59,471 nucleotides of DNA. Source: CAZEBW01 sp964510205. GTDB lineage: Bacteria; Chloroflexota; Anaerolineae; VGOG01. This document shows positions 49,183-57,490 of this stretch, one piece after another (the stretch's first letter is position 1; each line of letters starts with the position of its first letter). Below the pieces are notes generated by a model. That model had not been told where the DNA came from. It worked only from the letters and a program-made list of their open reading frames with translations, and ran no database searches. The translations under genes were made by a program, and so were the position numbers. The DNA lies in the NCBI GenBank assembly GCA_964510205.1, contig CAZEBW010000015.1, positions 1 through 59,471 of the forward strand, written 5' to 3'.

Positions 49183-50826
49183 CTACTCAACCGGAATCTC
49201 CTCGTAGATCTTGTTGATGTCAATCCCCTGCCTCTTGCGATACATCTTGAAACCTACGTAGATGATCAGAGCCAGCAGATACATGGCCAGCATGTAGATG
49301 ACGGAGTTGGTGTTGGAAAGACCGATACCGTAGAGGCCATTGGGATCAATGAGCCACTCGTAGAGCAGGAAGAGCAGAAAGCCCCCAAAGATGACCCCGG
49401 CGACAGTGATGAGCGGGATGCCAGCGATCTTGTACTTGGCGATGGGCGATGCTTTGTAGAGATCGGGCTTGCGGTAGGGCAACAGGATCGCCGCGATGGT
49501 GGACCCCAGGTACGTCACCGCGATGACCAGGGTGGAGCAAAGGGTCAACGCCTGGAAGTCGAAGATGTTCCAAGCGAAGAGTGCGGAAACGACAAGCGAG
49601 GGGAGCACCATCAGCAGCAGGGCGTTGATAGGAGTGCGGGTGCGGGGTTCCACATCGGCGACCCTTTCGGGCAGCAGGCGGTCGAAGGCAGCGGCAAAGA
49701 TGACGCGGGTGGAGCTCAGGAACACCGTGCCCGACCAGCCAAACCACCAGGCACTCATGGCCAGCAACACGATGAACTGAATCAGCCTGCTGGATGTCAT
49801 AAAGACGGCCAGCAAGGCGGGGTAAGGCCAGACGGGCAAAGGGGGTGCCTGCTCGGTATAACCCCAGGCATAGTTCCACCAGGCTCCGTTGGCCTTCATG
49901 TAGAAATCCCAGCCGATCGTTTTACCGATCAGCAGGAAGAACACAGCCCCTAAGATCGTGGTGACGATCAGCGCCCAGCCCATCCCCCAGAAGTTGCGCT
50001 TGAAGTCGGTAGCGCCGCGCACCTCACCATAGAGCGTTGCACCCCAGTTAGGCCACAGGTTGAAGAAGACCATGTAGGGGATAGCCAGGAAGATGGCACC
50101 CAGCGTACCTCCCATCAACGGGGCCACTGCACCCGCCTCTTCCCCAGCAGCGAGGGTTGCATCGTAAACGTCGGCGTCGGCCCCGAATATGGCTGGTGCT
50201 TGCGTTTCCAAACCAGCGCGGAAGGCATCGTGATTGCCAAAGAGCAAGAAGGCAAAGACGATCAGCAGAGCGACTGCGCTGATCCAGAAACAGTACTTCT
50301 GGATGCGCGAGTACCACTTCATCCCAATAGCGATGTACACTGCCACCAGTACACACACGAAGATGGCAGTGACAAACAGCCCAAGGGGTGTCTGGCTAAA
50401 CCACAGAGCGGGGCCGCGGGCGCCCAGGATGCCCAGCAGGGGGGTGAAGAACAACTGGCGCAGCATGTCGGCGTAAAGCGGCACCCAGAGCCACAGAATG
50501 AACCACCAGCCGGTGACAGCCAGCACAAACCCGATGCCGCCACCCAGGATGCGACTCTGCCACACGTAGTCACCGCCAGCGCGGGGCATCACCGCGATCA
50601 GACCTGCGTAGACTATCACCTCAAACATGATGAACACCCCACTGATGATCAGCGCGGGCAACAGGCCTCCTTCCAGGTAATACATCTGACTGAAGATGTA
50701 TAGGCCCAGCGTGATGAGGTTGATGGAGAAGAAGGCGTAGATGAAGGCGTCAAAAACGGACCACGAACGTACCAGGCCCGTAGCCTTCCGCAAAAACAAG
50801 GCTGTGTCTCGAGCTTTGCTACTCAT
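49183..50826 (-). CDS. APC family amino acid/amine permease
   Basis: This 547-residue polytopic protein has about 12 membrane segments. The conserved first-helix region is SVFDAFIYAFFSINLITLGL, and the consensus loop AVMPRAGGDYVWQSRILGGG is typical of amino acid-polyamine-organocation transporters. A long periplasmic insertion (about 215-255) is unusual. Given five methyltransferases nearby, it probably imports an N-methylated amino acid or amine. It is the only amine-type importer in the island. It lies downstream of a cruciform sequence and ends in a strong terminator. Confidence 0.85.
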   Translation of the reverse strand: MSSKARDTALFLRKATGLVRSWSVFDAFIYAFFSINLITLGLYIFSQMYYLEGGLLPALIISGVFIMFEVIVYAGLIAVMPRAGGDYVWQSRILGGGIGFVLAVTGWWFILWLWVPLYADMLRQLFFTPLLGILGARGPALWFSQTPLGLFVTAIFVCVLVAVYIAIGMKWYSRIQKYCFWISAVALLIVFAFLLFGNHDAFRAGLETQAPAIFGADADVYDATLAAGEEAGAVAPLMGGTLGAIFLAIPYMVFFNLWPNWGATLYGEVRGATDFKRNFWGMGWALIVTTILGAVFFLLIGKTIGWDFYMKANGAWWNYAWGYTEQAPPLPVWPYPALLAVFMTSSRLIQFIVLLAMSAWWFGWSGTVFLSSTRVIFAAAFDRLLPERVADVEPRTRTPINALLLMVLPSLVVSALFAWNIFDFQALTLCSTLVIAVTYLGSTIAAILLPYRKPDLYKASPIAKYKIAGIPLITVAGVIFGGFLLFLLYEWLIDPNGLYGIGLSNTNSVIYMLAMYLLALIIYVGFKMYRKRQGIDINKIYEEIPVE

Positions 50827-50934
50827 TGCTGTACTCTCCTTTCATCTCTATTCGATCTGCGAGCAGATTTGACCTTCTAAATCTGAAAGTTGTGTTATCC
50901 ACACCTCCTTTCTCTGAAGAGCTTTCCCGGAAAA

Positions 50935-51001
50935 GGGTAGTAGCCCAACCGAGTTGGGCGTCAGCCGCCCCAAGATGGCCAATGCGATTGGCCTACTACC
51001 C
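50935..51001. repeat. Cruciform element with GGGTAGTAG inverted ends
   Basis: GGGTAGTAG (50935-50943) and CTACTACCC (50993-51001) enclose two hairpins, GCCCAACCGAGTTGGGC and GGCCAATGCGATTGGCC. The layout resembles the MITE interior (two short hairpins in a row) but the sequence differs. It lies between the phosphoesterase stop and the permease start. Confidence 0.75.
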
Positions 51002-51050
51002 ATTAAAAGTCACTCGCTCGACTTTCCGGGAGATCTCTGGAATGGCCCAA

Positions 51051-51992
51051 CTAACCGGTGGTCAAGATATAGCTCTTGACTTTCCTGCGGGCCAGCTTCA
51101 CAAAAGCGCCCAATAAGCGGCCTTGCTCGTACATGCTACCCGGATTGATACACAAAGTTCGGCCCAACCGTATGGCCCCTTTGCCTTCGTGGATATGTCC
51201 AAAGAGGCCCAACAACGGTTGATGCTCCTCGATAATGTCTCGAACTGCGTGACTACCGACTGGCACCAACGCGCGCCCTGCGTGCTTGGGCCTGAGATCC
51301 TCCGTCAGTTCGGGCACATCGTCGAGCATGGAACCGTAGGGCGGTACATGGATGTTGAACACGCTGTTCTTCACATTCTTGAGTTGAGAGATCATGGCAT
51401 CGTAACGAGCCCGCAGCTTATCATCCTCTTCCTCACGATAGGTATGCCAGGGCGTGACGTTGCTCCAGCCAGAACTGATCATCTCATGATGCCTATCCAG
51501 CTCAACGACCTGTCCCTCAACCAGTTGCACGTGCTTCGAGGTGCGGACCAGATCGTCCAGTTCAAACATATCATCATTGCCAGGCGCTACGTAACAGCGA
51601 ATACCAGATCCCTCCAGCTTCTCGTCGGCGTAGGCCAGCCACTGCTCGGCCGTCTTGAGCACTTGATCCGCAAATATCTCATCTAGCCGGCCTGGGTTGG
51701 CGTTGAGTTCGGCGATTTCATCAGGCGTCGTGCGGTAGGGGTAATATCCCCGGCTCTTGATACTCTTCTCCATTCCTTCCACCTCATCCTCGCCGTGCAA
51801 CATGGACGCTTGCTCCAGCAAAACGGCTTTGTAGGTATCCCCCCCTTGGTGAATGATGGGTACGATGGCCTTGCCCGTCATGTCGCCGCCCAGGATGATG
51901 ATGTCCGCCTCATAGAACTTACCCGCGTTGATGAACTTCTTCCAGCAGATGTCTGACCCATGAACATCGGTAGCGAAAAAGATAGTCGTCAT
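51051..51992 (-). CDS. Calcineurin-like metallophosphoesterase
   Basis: The protein is 313 residues. The dinuclear metal motifs are FFATDVHGSD (D-x-H) at residues 5-14, IILGGDMTG, APGNDDMFELD (G-N-D), and the C-terminal LFGHIHEGKG (G-H-x-H). It hydrolyses phosphoesters such as cyclic nucleotides, nucleotides or phosphoproteins. There is no signal peptide, so it is cytoplasmic. A good promoter lies 45 bp upstream, making it a separate unit. I see no link to methyl transfer. Confidence 0.85.
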   Translation of the reverse strand: MTTIFFATDVHGSDICWKKFINAGKFYEADIIILGGDMTGKAIVPIIHQGGDTYKAVLLEQASMLHGEDEVEGMEKSIKSRGYYPYRTTPDEIAELNANPGRLDEIFADQVLKTAEQWLAYADEKLEGSGIRCYVAPGNDDMFELDDLVRTSKHVQLVEGQVVELDRHHEMISSGWSNVTPWHTYREEEDDKLRARYDAMISQLKNVKNSVFNIHVPPYGSMLDDVPELTEDLRPKHAGRALVPVGSHAVRDIIEEHQPLLGLFGHIHEGKGAIRLGRTLCINPGSMYEQGRLLGAFVKLARRKVKSYILTTG

Positions 51993-52035
51993 AATGCAGT
52001 CTCCTATCCTAACAAAATGAACTCCTACAATCCCT

Positions 52036-52065
52036 ACTATACCACACTCTACTTACTTTTGTCAA
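52036..52065 (-). promoter_or_regulatory. Sigma70 promoter for the metallophosphoesterase gene
   Basis: TTGACA (52065-52060), 18 bp spacer and TATAGT (52041-52036) on the minus strand. Confidence 0.7.
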
Positions 52066-52130
52066 ACGGTTCTCTGCCCTGCTCGAGCCACCCCACTCCA
52101 GGCGGCTGACTCCACCTCCGCTCTCACCAA

Positions 52131-52260
52131 TGTCATCCCGCCACCAACCGCGTCAACTCTTGCACATCGTCCACATCCTCGAAACGCCACACCCTGTCCA
52201 CCAACAGTTCAATGCGGCCTCCCCCCCAAGAGCACGGGCGGAAATTTGACGAAGCCGATA
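52131..52260 (-). pseudogene. Possible frameshifted C-terminal gene fragment
   Basis: On the minus strand one frame reads GRIELLVDRVWRFEDVDDVQ then ELTRLVAG and stop, and the frame before a run of seven G (near 52222-52228) reads RIGIGFVKFPPVLLGG. Joining them needs a one-base shift in the G tract. The combined sequence looks protein-like but I cannot name it. It lies between the MttB 4 stop and the phosphoesterase promoter. Confidence 0.35.
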
Positions 52261-52272
52261 CCAATTCTCGCT

Positions 52273-53742
52273 CTACCGCCCCTCGCCCCCGCTTTTGTGT
52301 TGCTCGTCCGCCTCAGCCACGATGTCCCTCAGCCTGGCCTCCACATCGGCAGGGATAGGCAGCGGCTGGTGATGCTCCAGGATGTCCCTCACCCGCGCCC
52401 GCACCCGCTCGGCCAGGGTCTTGCTGCCGCTGGCCTCCCAACCGCCGCGCTGCTGCCGATCCATCAGCGCCGGCAACCACAGCTCGGACTTGAAGTGCCG
52501 TCGTGTGTGCTCCTGGGTCAGATAATGACCGCCCGGCCCCACCCGCTCGATGACGTCCACGGCCAGCGTCTCGGGGGTGACCGTGACGCCGCTCAGGATG
52601 CGCTTGGCCATGCCGATGACCTCGTTGGACATGACCAGCATGTCGAAGGAACCCAGCAGGCCCGACTCCAGATAGCCCACGTCATGGATCAGGTTAGCGC
52701 CCGACAGCGCAGCGATGGTCACGGACATGGCCGCTTCGATGGCCGCCTGCTGATCCAGGACTTTGGCGTCGGAGCAGCCGGCAGTGGAGAACATGGGCAG
52801 CCGCAGCCACTTGGCCACGTCGGTCATGGCCGCGCTGAGCAGCACCATCTCCGGCGCGCCGTAGGACATGATGGACGTGCTCATGTCCAAGATGGTCTCC
52901 ACGCCACCGATGATGACCGCCGCCCCCTTGCGCTTGAGTTGGGCCAGCACCACGCCCACCAGGCACTCGGCCAGGCACTGCACCATCGAGCCAGCCAGCG
53001 TCATCGGCGCGGTGGCTCCGCACATCATGCCCGGTGTGTAAATAGCGGGGATGCCCTTCTCCGCCGCGTACAGGATCTTCTCCACCGCCTCGACGGAGTG
53101 GGTCAGCGGGGAGCTGGGCTCGATGTAGACCACACAGAGGGGCATTCTGGCGAACTCCTCCGGCCCGCCCAGCACCTCGCAGGCCATGCGGTACTGGTCG
53201 GCCAAGCCCTCTTTGTCCACCGTGGTGATGACCAGCGGCTTGGACGTACCCTGCATCATGGCCAGGAACTGGTGGCGATCGTAGGTCTGGGTAGGCACGC
53301 CAGAGGTCAGGCCCAGCGACATGTGGAAGTCAATGTGGGGCAGAGCGTCGCTGATCCGGGCTGCGTTGTAGATGTCCTCATAAGTATAGCGGCGCACCTC
53401 CTCAGTGTATGGATCTATGAGGGACAGACAATCGGAGCCGGTGCCGAAGTAGATCTTGTCCTTCTCCAGGGTGATGCGCTGGCGGCGGTCCCGTCCGGCC
53501 ACGACGATCCGCTGCGGCGCGGTGTTCAGCGCATCTTTCACCAGCCAAGACGGGATGCGGACCCGATCCCTATCACTAACCAGGCACCCAGCATTGCGTA
53601 ATAGAGCCAGCCCCTCCTCCCCATAGACCCGCGTCCCCACCCGCTCCAGGACATCCAGAGCAGAATGAAAAATCTCCTCAATCTGATCATCGGACAGCAC
53701 GCGGAATTGCGCGGTAGCGTTGACCTGGTAGTTTGCTCTCAT
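52273..53742 (-). CDS. MttB-superfamily corrinoid methyltransferase 4 (non-pyrrolysine)
   Basis: The protein is 489 residues and starts MRANYQVNATAQFRVLSDDQ, closely related to copy 1. Signatures are YFGTGSDCLSLIDPYTEEVR, TPGMMCGATAPMTLAGSMVQ, YGAPEMVLLSAAMTDVAKWL and VIERVGPGGHYLTQEHTRRH. There is no internal amber codon. It differs from copy 1 in the pocket region (CPSAGGT replaced by MMCGAT), hinting at a changed substrate. The upstream genes are the homocysteine methyltransferase, corrinoid protein 2 and MttB 5, so it likely belongs to that second module. Confidence 0.9.
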   Translation of the reverse strand: MRANYQVNATAQFRVLSDDQIEEIFHSALDVLERVGTRVYGEEGLALLRNAGCLVSDRDRVRIPSWLVKDALNTAPQRIVVAGRDRRQRITLEKDKIYFGTGSDCLSLIDPYTEEVRRYTYEDIYNAARISDALPHIDFHMSLGLTSGVPTQTYDRHQFLAMMQGTSKPLVITTVDKEGLADQYRMACEVLGGPEEFARMPLCVVYIEPSSPLTHSVEAVEKILYAAEKGIPAIYTPGMMCGATAPMTLAGSMVQCLAECLVGVVLAQLKRKGAAVIIGGVETILDMSTSIMSYGAPEMVLLSAAMTDVAKWLRLPMFSTAGCSDAKVLDQQAAIEAAMSVTIAALSGANLIHDVGYLESGLLGSFDMLVMSNEVIGMAKRILSGVTVTPETLAVDVIERVGPGGHYLTQEHTRRHFKSELWLPALMDRQQRGGWEASGSKTLAERVRARVRDILEHHQPLPIPADVEARLRDIVAEADEQHKSGGEGR

Positions 53743-53758
53743 GTCATTATCCTCCTAC

Positions 53759-53848
53759 ACGTGAAACGTGAAGCGTGAAACGTGAGGCGTGAAGCGTGAT
53801 TTCTGCGCCGATGTCCCACTGATCACGTTTCACGTTTCACGGCTTCAC
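53759..53848. repeat. GTGAAACGT word array, inverted pair
   Basis: Degenerate CGTGAAACGTGAAGCGTGAA words (53759-53800) face ATCACGTTTCACGTTTCACG (53822-53841). The array supplies the last codons (SEAVKRET) and stop of the homocysteine methyltransferase gene. Confidence 0.75.
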
Positions 53849-54704
53849 TTATGGCCGCGATGTGTTCGGGCGAAGAGCCACAGCAGGCGCCGACGATGCG
53901 GGCGCCCAGTTCTACGTAGCGAAGGGCCAGTTCGGCCATCCTCTGCGGGGTGGCGTCGTAGACCACCTGTCGCTTGACCATGCGCGGCACGCCGGCGTTG
54001 GGCTTAGCGATCAAGTAGCTATCGGGCGCGGCCTGGCGCATCAGGGGCAGAAAGTCCAGCACCTCCTCCGGCGCGTGGCCGCAGTTGGCGCCGATGGCTG
54101 GCACGCCCAACGCTGCCATTGCCTGCGCTGCCTGCATTGGACTCACGCCCATGCTGGTGCGGCCGTGGGTGTCGAAGCTGAAAGTGCAAAAGACGGGCAG
54201 GTCGCATCCCTGCCGCGCCCCCTCGACGGCGGCCTTCGCTTCGTTGAGGTCGCTCATGGTCTCGATGTAGATGCAATCCGCGCCCCCCGCCGCCAGCGCC
54301 TGGGCCTGCTCGGCGAACATCTCAACGGCGGCCTCGTAGGTCAGCGATCCAAGGGGAGGCATCATCTCGCCCGTGGGGCCAACGTCGCCGCCGACGTACA
54401 GATCGTCCCCGGCCACCCGGCGGGCCAGCTCGGCGGCGCAGCGGTTGATCTCCGCGACCTGCACCTCTAGGCCTGCCGCCTTCAGCCGCGCCCGCGTGCC
54501 GCCGAAGGTGGAGGTGAGGATAAACTGAGAGCCGGCCTCCACGTAGGCGCGGTGCAATTTCATGATCTCCTCGGGCCGCTCCAGCACCCAGGCCTCGCCC
54601 GGCGTCCCTGTGGGCAGCCCGGCCTCCAGCAGCATAGTGCCCGTCGCGCCGTCGGCGATGAGAACGTCACCTGAGGCTAATCGTTGCAAGACTGGTATAC
54701 GCAT
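53823..54704 (-). CDS. Homocysteine S-methyltransferase family protein
   Basis: The protein is 293 residues with AAGGAG upstream of the ATG. It is a betaine-homocysteine-methyltransferase-type barrel: VLIADGATGTMLLEAGLPTG, FILTSTFGGTRARL, and the zinc ligands in AIGANCGHAPEEV and IVGACCGSSPEH (three Cys). It transfers a methyl group to homocysteine to make methionine, either directly from a betaine or from the corrinoid protein encoded 90 bp upstream. This gives the second module a homocysteine outlet in addition to the folate outlet of module 1. The C-terminal SEAVKRET is encoded by a repeat array. Confidence 0.88.
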   Translation of the reverse strand: MRIPVLQRLASGDVLIADGATGTMLLEAGLPTGTPGEAWVLERPEEIMKLHRAYVEAGSQFILTSTFGGTRARLKAAGLEVQVAEINRCAAELARRVAGDDLYVGGDVGPTGEMMPPLGSLTYEAAVEMFAEQAQALAAGGADCIYIETMSDLNEAKAAVEGARQGCDLPVFCTFSFDTHGRTSMGVSPMQAAQAMAALGVPAIGANCGHAPEEVLDFLPLMRQAAPDSYLIAKPNAGVPRMVKRQVVYDATPQRMAELALRYVELGARIVGACCGSSPEHIAAISEAVKRET

Positions 54705-54724
54705 TGGTTTGCTCCTTTAGTTCT

Positions 54725-54800
54725 CGTAAAACGTGAAACGTAAAACGTCACCTACTCATCTGCGCTCACGTTTCACGCCTCACGTTTCACGTTTTACGCC
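54725..54800. repeat. GTGAAACGT word array, inverted pair
   Basis: CGTAAAACGTGAAACGTAAA faces TCACGTTTCACGCCTCACGT. It fills the gap between the homocysteine methyltransferase and corrinoid 2 genes and provides the corrinoid gene's stop codon region (LVKA-stop). Confidence 0.75.
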
Positions 54801-55444
54801 TTCACCAACCTCTTCACTACCTCCACCGCTTCCGTCGCGTTCTCGGCATAGGCATCCGCCCCAATCTCCTCGGCCCAGTCGGGGCTGGTGGGCACGCCGC
54901 CGATGATGACCTTGACCTGATCGCGCAGGCCAGCTTCTTTGAGGGTCATGATCACGGCCTCTTGATTGAGCATGGTGGTGGTGAGCAGGGCGGAAAGGCC
55001 CACCACGTCGGCGTTCACCTCGCGCACGGCGTCAACAAACCCCTGCGGCGGCACATCCACACCCAGGTCGTGCACCTCGAAGCCGTTGGCCGTCAACATG
55101 GTGGCCACCAGCGTCTTGCCGATCTCGTGGATGTCCCCCTGCACGGTGCCGATGACCACTTTGCCCAGCGTCTCAAGCTCCTGCTTGCTCTTCAGAAGCT
55201 CTGGTTCCAGGACAGCAATGCCCTCTTGCATCGCTTTGCTGCTCATCATCAGATCGGGAATGAACAGCTCGCCTTTGGCGAAGCCCTCGCCGACCACGTC
55301 CATGCCCGGCTTGAGGCCTTGCTGAATGGCCGCCAGCGGATCAAGGCCCGCACTCAGCGCTTCGTCGGCCAGCTCACGCGCTTTGTCTGGCAGACCAGCG
55401 ATGACGGCCTCGGTCATCTCTTCGAACAGCCTTTGATTTGCCAT
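54794..55444 (-). CDS. Corrinoid (B12-binding) protein 2
   Basis: The protein is 216 residues with GGAGGAC upstream. An N-terminal helical cap (about 1-88) is followed by the cobalamin domain with GDIHEIGKTLVATML (D-x-H-x2-G), LSALLTTTMLNQEA and VIIGGVPTSPDWAE. It acts as the methyl carrier for the MttB 5/MttB 4 module and can pass the methyl group to the homocysteine methyltransferase immediately downstream. It is paralogous to corrinoid protein 1. Confidence 0.92.
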   Translation of the reverse strand: MANQRLFEEMTEAVIAGLPDKARELADEALSAGLDPLAAIQQGLKPGMDVVGEGFAKGELFIPDLMMSSKAMQEGIAVLEPELLKSKQELETLGKVVIGTVQGDIHEIGKTLVATMLTANGFEVHDLGVDVPPQGFVDAVREVNADVVGLSALLTTTMLNQEAVIMTLKEAGLRDQVKVIIGGVPTSPDWAEEIGADAYAENATEAVEVVKRLVKA

Positions 55445-55468
55445 TTGGTGTCCTCCTCAATCTTTGTG

Positions 55469-55504
55469 AGACCCTTGGGGTTTAAGACAAAACCCCAAGG
55501 GTCT
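55469..55504. repeat. AGACCCTTGGGGTTT hairpin
   Basis: AGACCCTTGGGGTTT and AAACCCCAAGGGTCT are perfect 15-bp arms around a 6-base loop in the gap between MttB 5 and corrinoid 2. It has the same frame (AGAC...GTTT) as the pairs at 36704 and 58704. Confidence 0.8.
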
Positions 55505-55510
55505 GAATGC

Positions 55511-56938
55511 TCACGACTTCAAAATGTAGGCCACTTCCTCCCGCACGGCGTCCGACAGCGGCTCCGGTCGGTGGCTTTCCACCAAGCTGATGGTCTTGTC
55601 GCGCAGGCGGTCGCCCAACCGCTTGCCGCCGGCCGCGCTCCAGGCATCGGCCCGCCGCCGATCCCACAGCATCGGCTGCCACAGCTCGCGGAAGTGGCGC
55701 AGGGTGTGATCGGCGGTCAGGAAGTCGCCCCCCGGGCCCACCTGGTGGACGACGTCCAGCGCCAGCGATTCGGCGTCCAGCGCGAAGCCCGCCACGAAGC
55801 GGCGCATCATGGCGATGACCTCGTCGGTGAAGACGATCATCTCTGGCGAGGTGGTCAGCCCCGCCTCCAGGTAGCCCACATCGTGCACCAGGTTGGCGCC
55901 GGCCAGCAGCGCTACCAGCACTGAGAAAACCGCGTCGGCCGCCGCCTGCTCGTCCAGGATGCAGCTATCGGAGTGGCCGGCGTAGCCCCAGGTGGGCAGG
56001 CCGTAGAAGCGGCCCATCTCGGCCACAGCCACCCGCGCCAACTGGAACTCCGGCGCGCCGTAGACGCTGATGGTGGTCTTCATGTCCATGTGGTGCAGCC
56101 CGCTGCCGTAGACGAAGGGAGCACCTGGACGCTGCAGTTGGTGCATCACCAGGCTACTGAGCACCTCGGCGTTGCCCAGCGCCAGCCCGCCGGCCAGAGT
56201 GACCGGCGCCGTGCCGCCCATCATCGGCGCGGGCGAGTGGACGATGGGCAGGCCCTGCTCGGCCATGTACAGCAGCTTGCCCGTAGCCGTCTGGCTGTGC
56301 TGCAGCGGCGTGGTAGGCTCGGAGTAGAGGAGCAGCGTGGGGTTGAGCCGCAATTGCTCCATGCCCCCGGCCGCTGCGGCGGCCATGGCGGCTATCGCTT
56401 CGCAGTCGGCGCGGTCGTCGCACACGAACACCGCCGGCTTGGTGGTGTGCTCCAGCATCAGCGCGTACTGCTGCCGGTAGACGTTGGCCGTGTCTACGTC
56501 TGAAGGAATGCCCATGCTCATCACAAAGGCGATCTCTGGCAGGGCGTCGCAGACGTGGAGGCAATCCACCACGTCGTCGGCGGTGAACTTGCGCCGCTGG
56601 CCGCTGCGGGGATCGAGGTAGTTGGGGCAATCGGAGCCGGGACCGAAGTTGACTGTCCGCCCCTCCAGCGGCGCGGCTACCTCGCTGCTCCCTCGCTGGC
56701 AGAGCACGACGCGCGACGGCGCCTGCTTCAGCGCCCATTCCACCAGGCTGGCGGGCAGGTGGACCAAATTGCTGTCGGTGATTACGGCATCGGTCTCGCA
56801 CAGCAGTGCCAGCGCGTCGTCGTGATACACTCGCACGCCCGTGCGCCGCAGAATCTCCAGCGAGGCGCGATGGACGACCTCGCACTGTTCGTGGCTCAAC
56901 ATTACAAGCCAGGGAAAGGCATCGCTGTTCTGTAGCAT
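55511..56938 (-). CDS. MttB-superfamily corrinoid methyltransferase 5 (non-pyrrolysine)
   Basis: The protein is 475 residues with GGAGGG 9 bp ahead of the ATG. Signatures are VNFGPGSDCPNYLDPRSGQR, SPAPMMGGTAPVTLAGGLAL, YGAPEFQLARVAVAEMGRFY and VHQVGPGGDFLTADHTLRHF. The frame has no amber codon. It is distinct from copies 1, 2 and 4 at the N-terminus (MLQNSDAFPWLVMLSHEQCE) and has more Cys residues. It heads the module MttB 5 - corrinoid 2 - homocysteine methyltransferase - MttB 4. Confidence 0.9.
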   Translation of the reverse strand: MLQNSDAFPWLVMLSHEQCEVVHRASLEILRRTGVRVYHDDALALLCETDAVITDSNLVHLPASLVEWALKQAPSRVVLCQRGSSEVAAPLEGRTVNFGPGSDCPNYLDPRSGQRRKFTADDVVDCLHVCDALPEIAFVMSMGIPSDVDTANVYRQQYALMLEHTTKPAVFVCDDRADCEAIAAMAAAAAGGMEQLRLNPTLLLYSEPTTPLQHSQTATGKLLYMAEQGLPIVHSPAPMMGGTAPVTLAGGLALGNAEVLSSLVMHQLQRPGAPFVYGSGLHHMDMKTTISVYGAPEFQLARVAVAEMGRFYGLPTWGYAGHSDSCILDEQAAADAVFSVLVALLAGANLVHDVGYLEAGLTTSPEMIVFTDEVIAMMRRFVAGFALDAESLALDVVHQVGPGGDFLTADHTLRHFRELWQPMLWDRRRADAWSAAGGKRLGDRLRDKTISLVESHRPEPLSDAVREEVAYILKS

Positions 56939-56941
56939 TGT

Positions 56942-57421
56942 TCAACCCTCCGCCGCTCTTCTGACCGGGCTGGGGCGTTGGGGCGCGGCAGGCATTCCCT
57001 CCAGGTAGAACCGGTAGGCGTCGCCCACGGTCTCGATCTGCGAGCCAGCTTCCCAGGGGATGCGGATGCCCCGTTCCTCCAGCCGCAGCATCACGTCCAC
57101 CATCCGCACCGCCACGGCATAGTCTTCCAACACTTCAAAGAAGCCGAATCCGCCCACACTCTTGCTCGCGTACTCGGGGTCTCGGTAGTTGACGAAGGCG
57201 GCAATGGTCCCCACCACCCGGTGACCCCGCCGGGCGAGGAAGAGGGCCGCTTCAGCGTGCTGGTAGAAGGGGTTCTTGTCCGGATTCAGGTAGTCCAGGC
57301 GTTCGGAGATGAGGGGCGGAACCCAGTTGGGGTCCCCTTTGTAGACTTGCCAGGGAAATTTAACGAAAGCACGCAGATCGCGCCGAGAATTGACCTTTTC
57401 AATGCGAATAGATGAGTCCAT
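56942..57421 (-). CDS. Truncated GNAT-like acyltransferase
   Basis: The protein is 159 residues. The N-terminal 110 residues match a family of about 370-400-residue GNAT-related proteins (SRRDLRAFVKFPWQVYKGDP, NWVPPLISERLDYLNPDKNP, AEAALFLARRGHRVVGTIAA, GGFGFFEVLEDYAVAVRMVD). After that the expected acyl-CoA half is missing and replaced by GIRIPWEAGSQIETVGDAYR and a Pro-rich tail. It is therefore either a shortened, possibly inactive copy or a chimera made by deletion. Its stop is 4 bp from the MttB 5 start codon, so it may now act mainly as a leader for that operon. Confidence 0.6.
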   Translation of the reverse strand: MDSSIRIEKVNSRRDLRAFVKFPWQVYKGDPNWVPPLISERLDYLNPDKNPFYQHAEAALFLARRGHRVVGTIAAFVNYRDPEYASKSVGGFGFFEVLEDYAVAVRMVDVMLRLEERGIRIPWEAGSQIETVGDAYRFYLEGMPAAPQRPSPVRRAAEG

Positions 57422-57490
57422 CGTTTATGCTCTCGCGAAATCCGCTCCCTCCTCGCACAGTGTATCACCAATTCAGTTCCTGGTCAAGTG

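Noticed and set aside
35195..56938. Pyrrolysine-dependent trimethylamine methyltransferase
   Set aside because: None of the five MttB frames contains an in-frame TAG codon, and no pyrrolysine biosynthesis gene or tRNA was seen.
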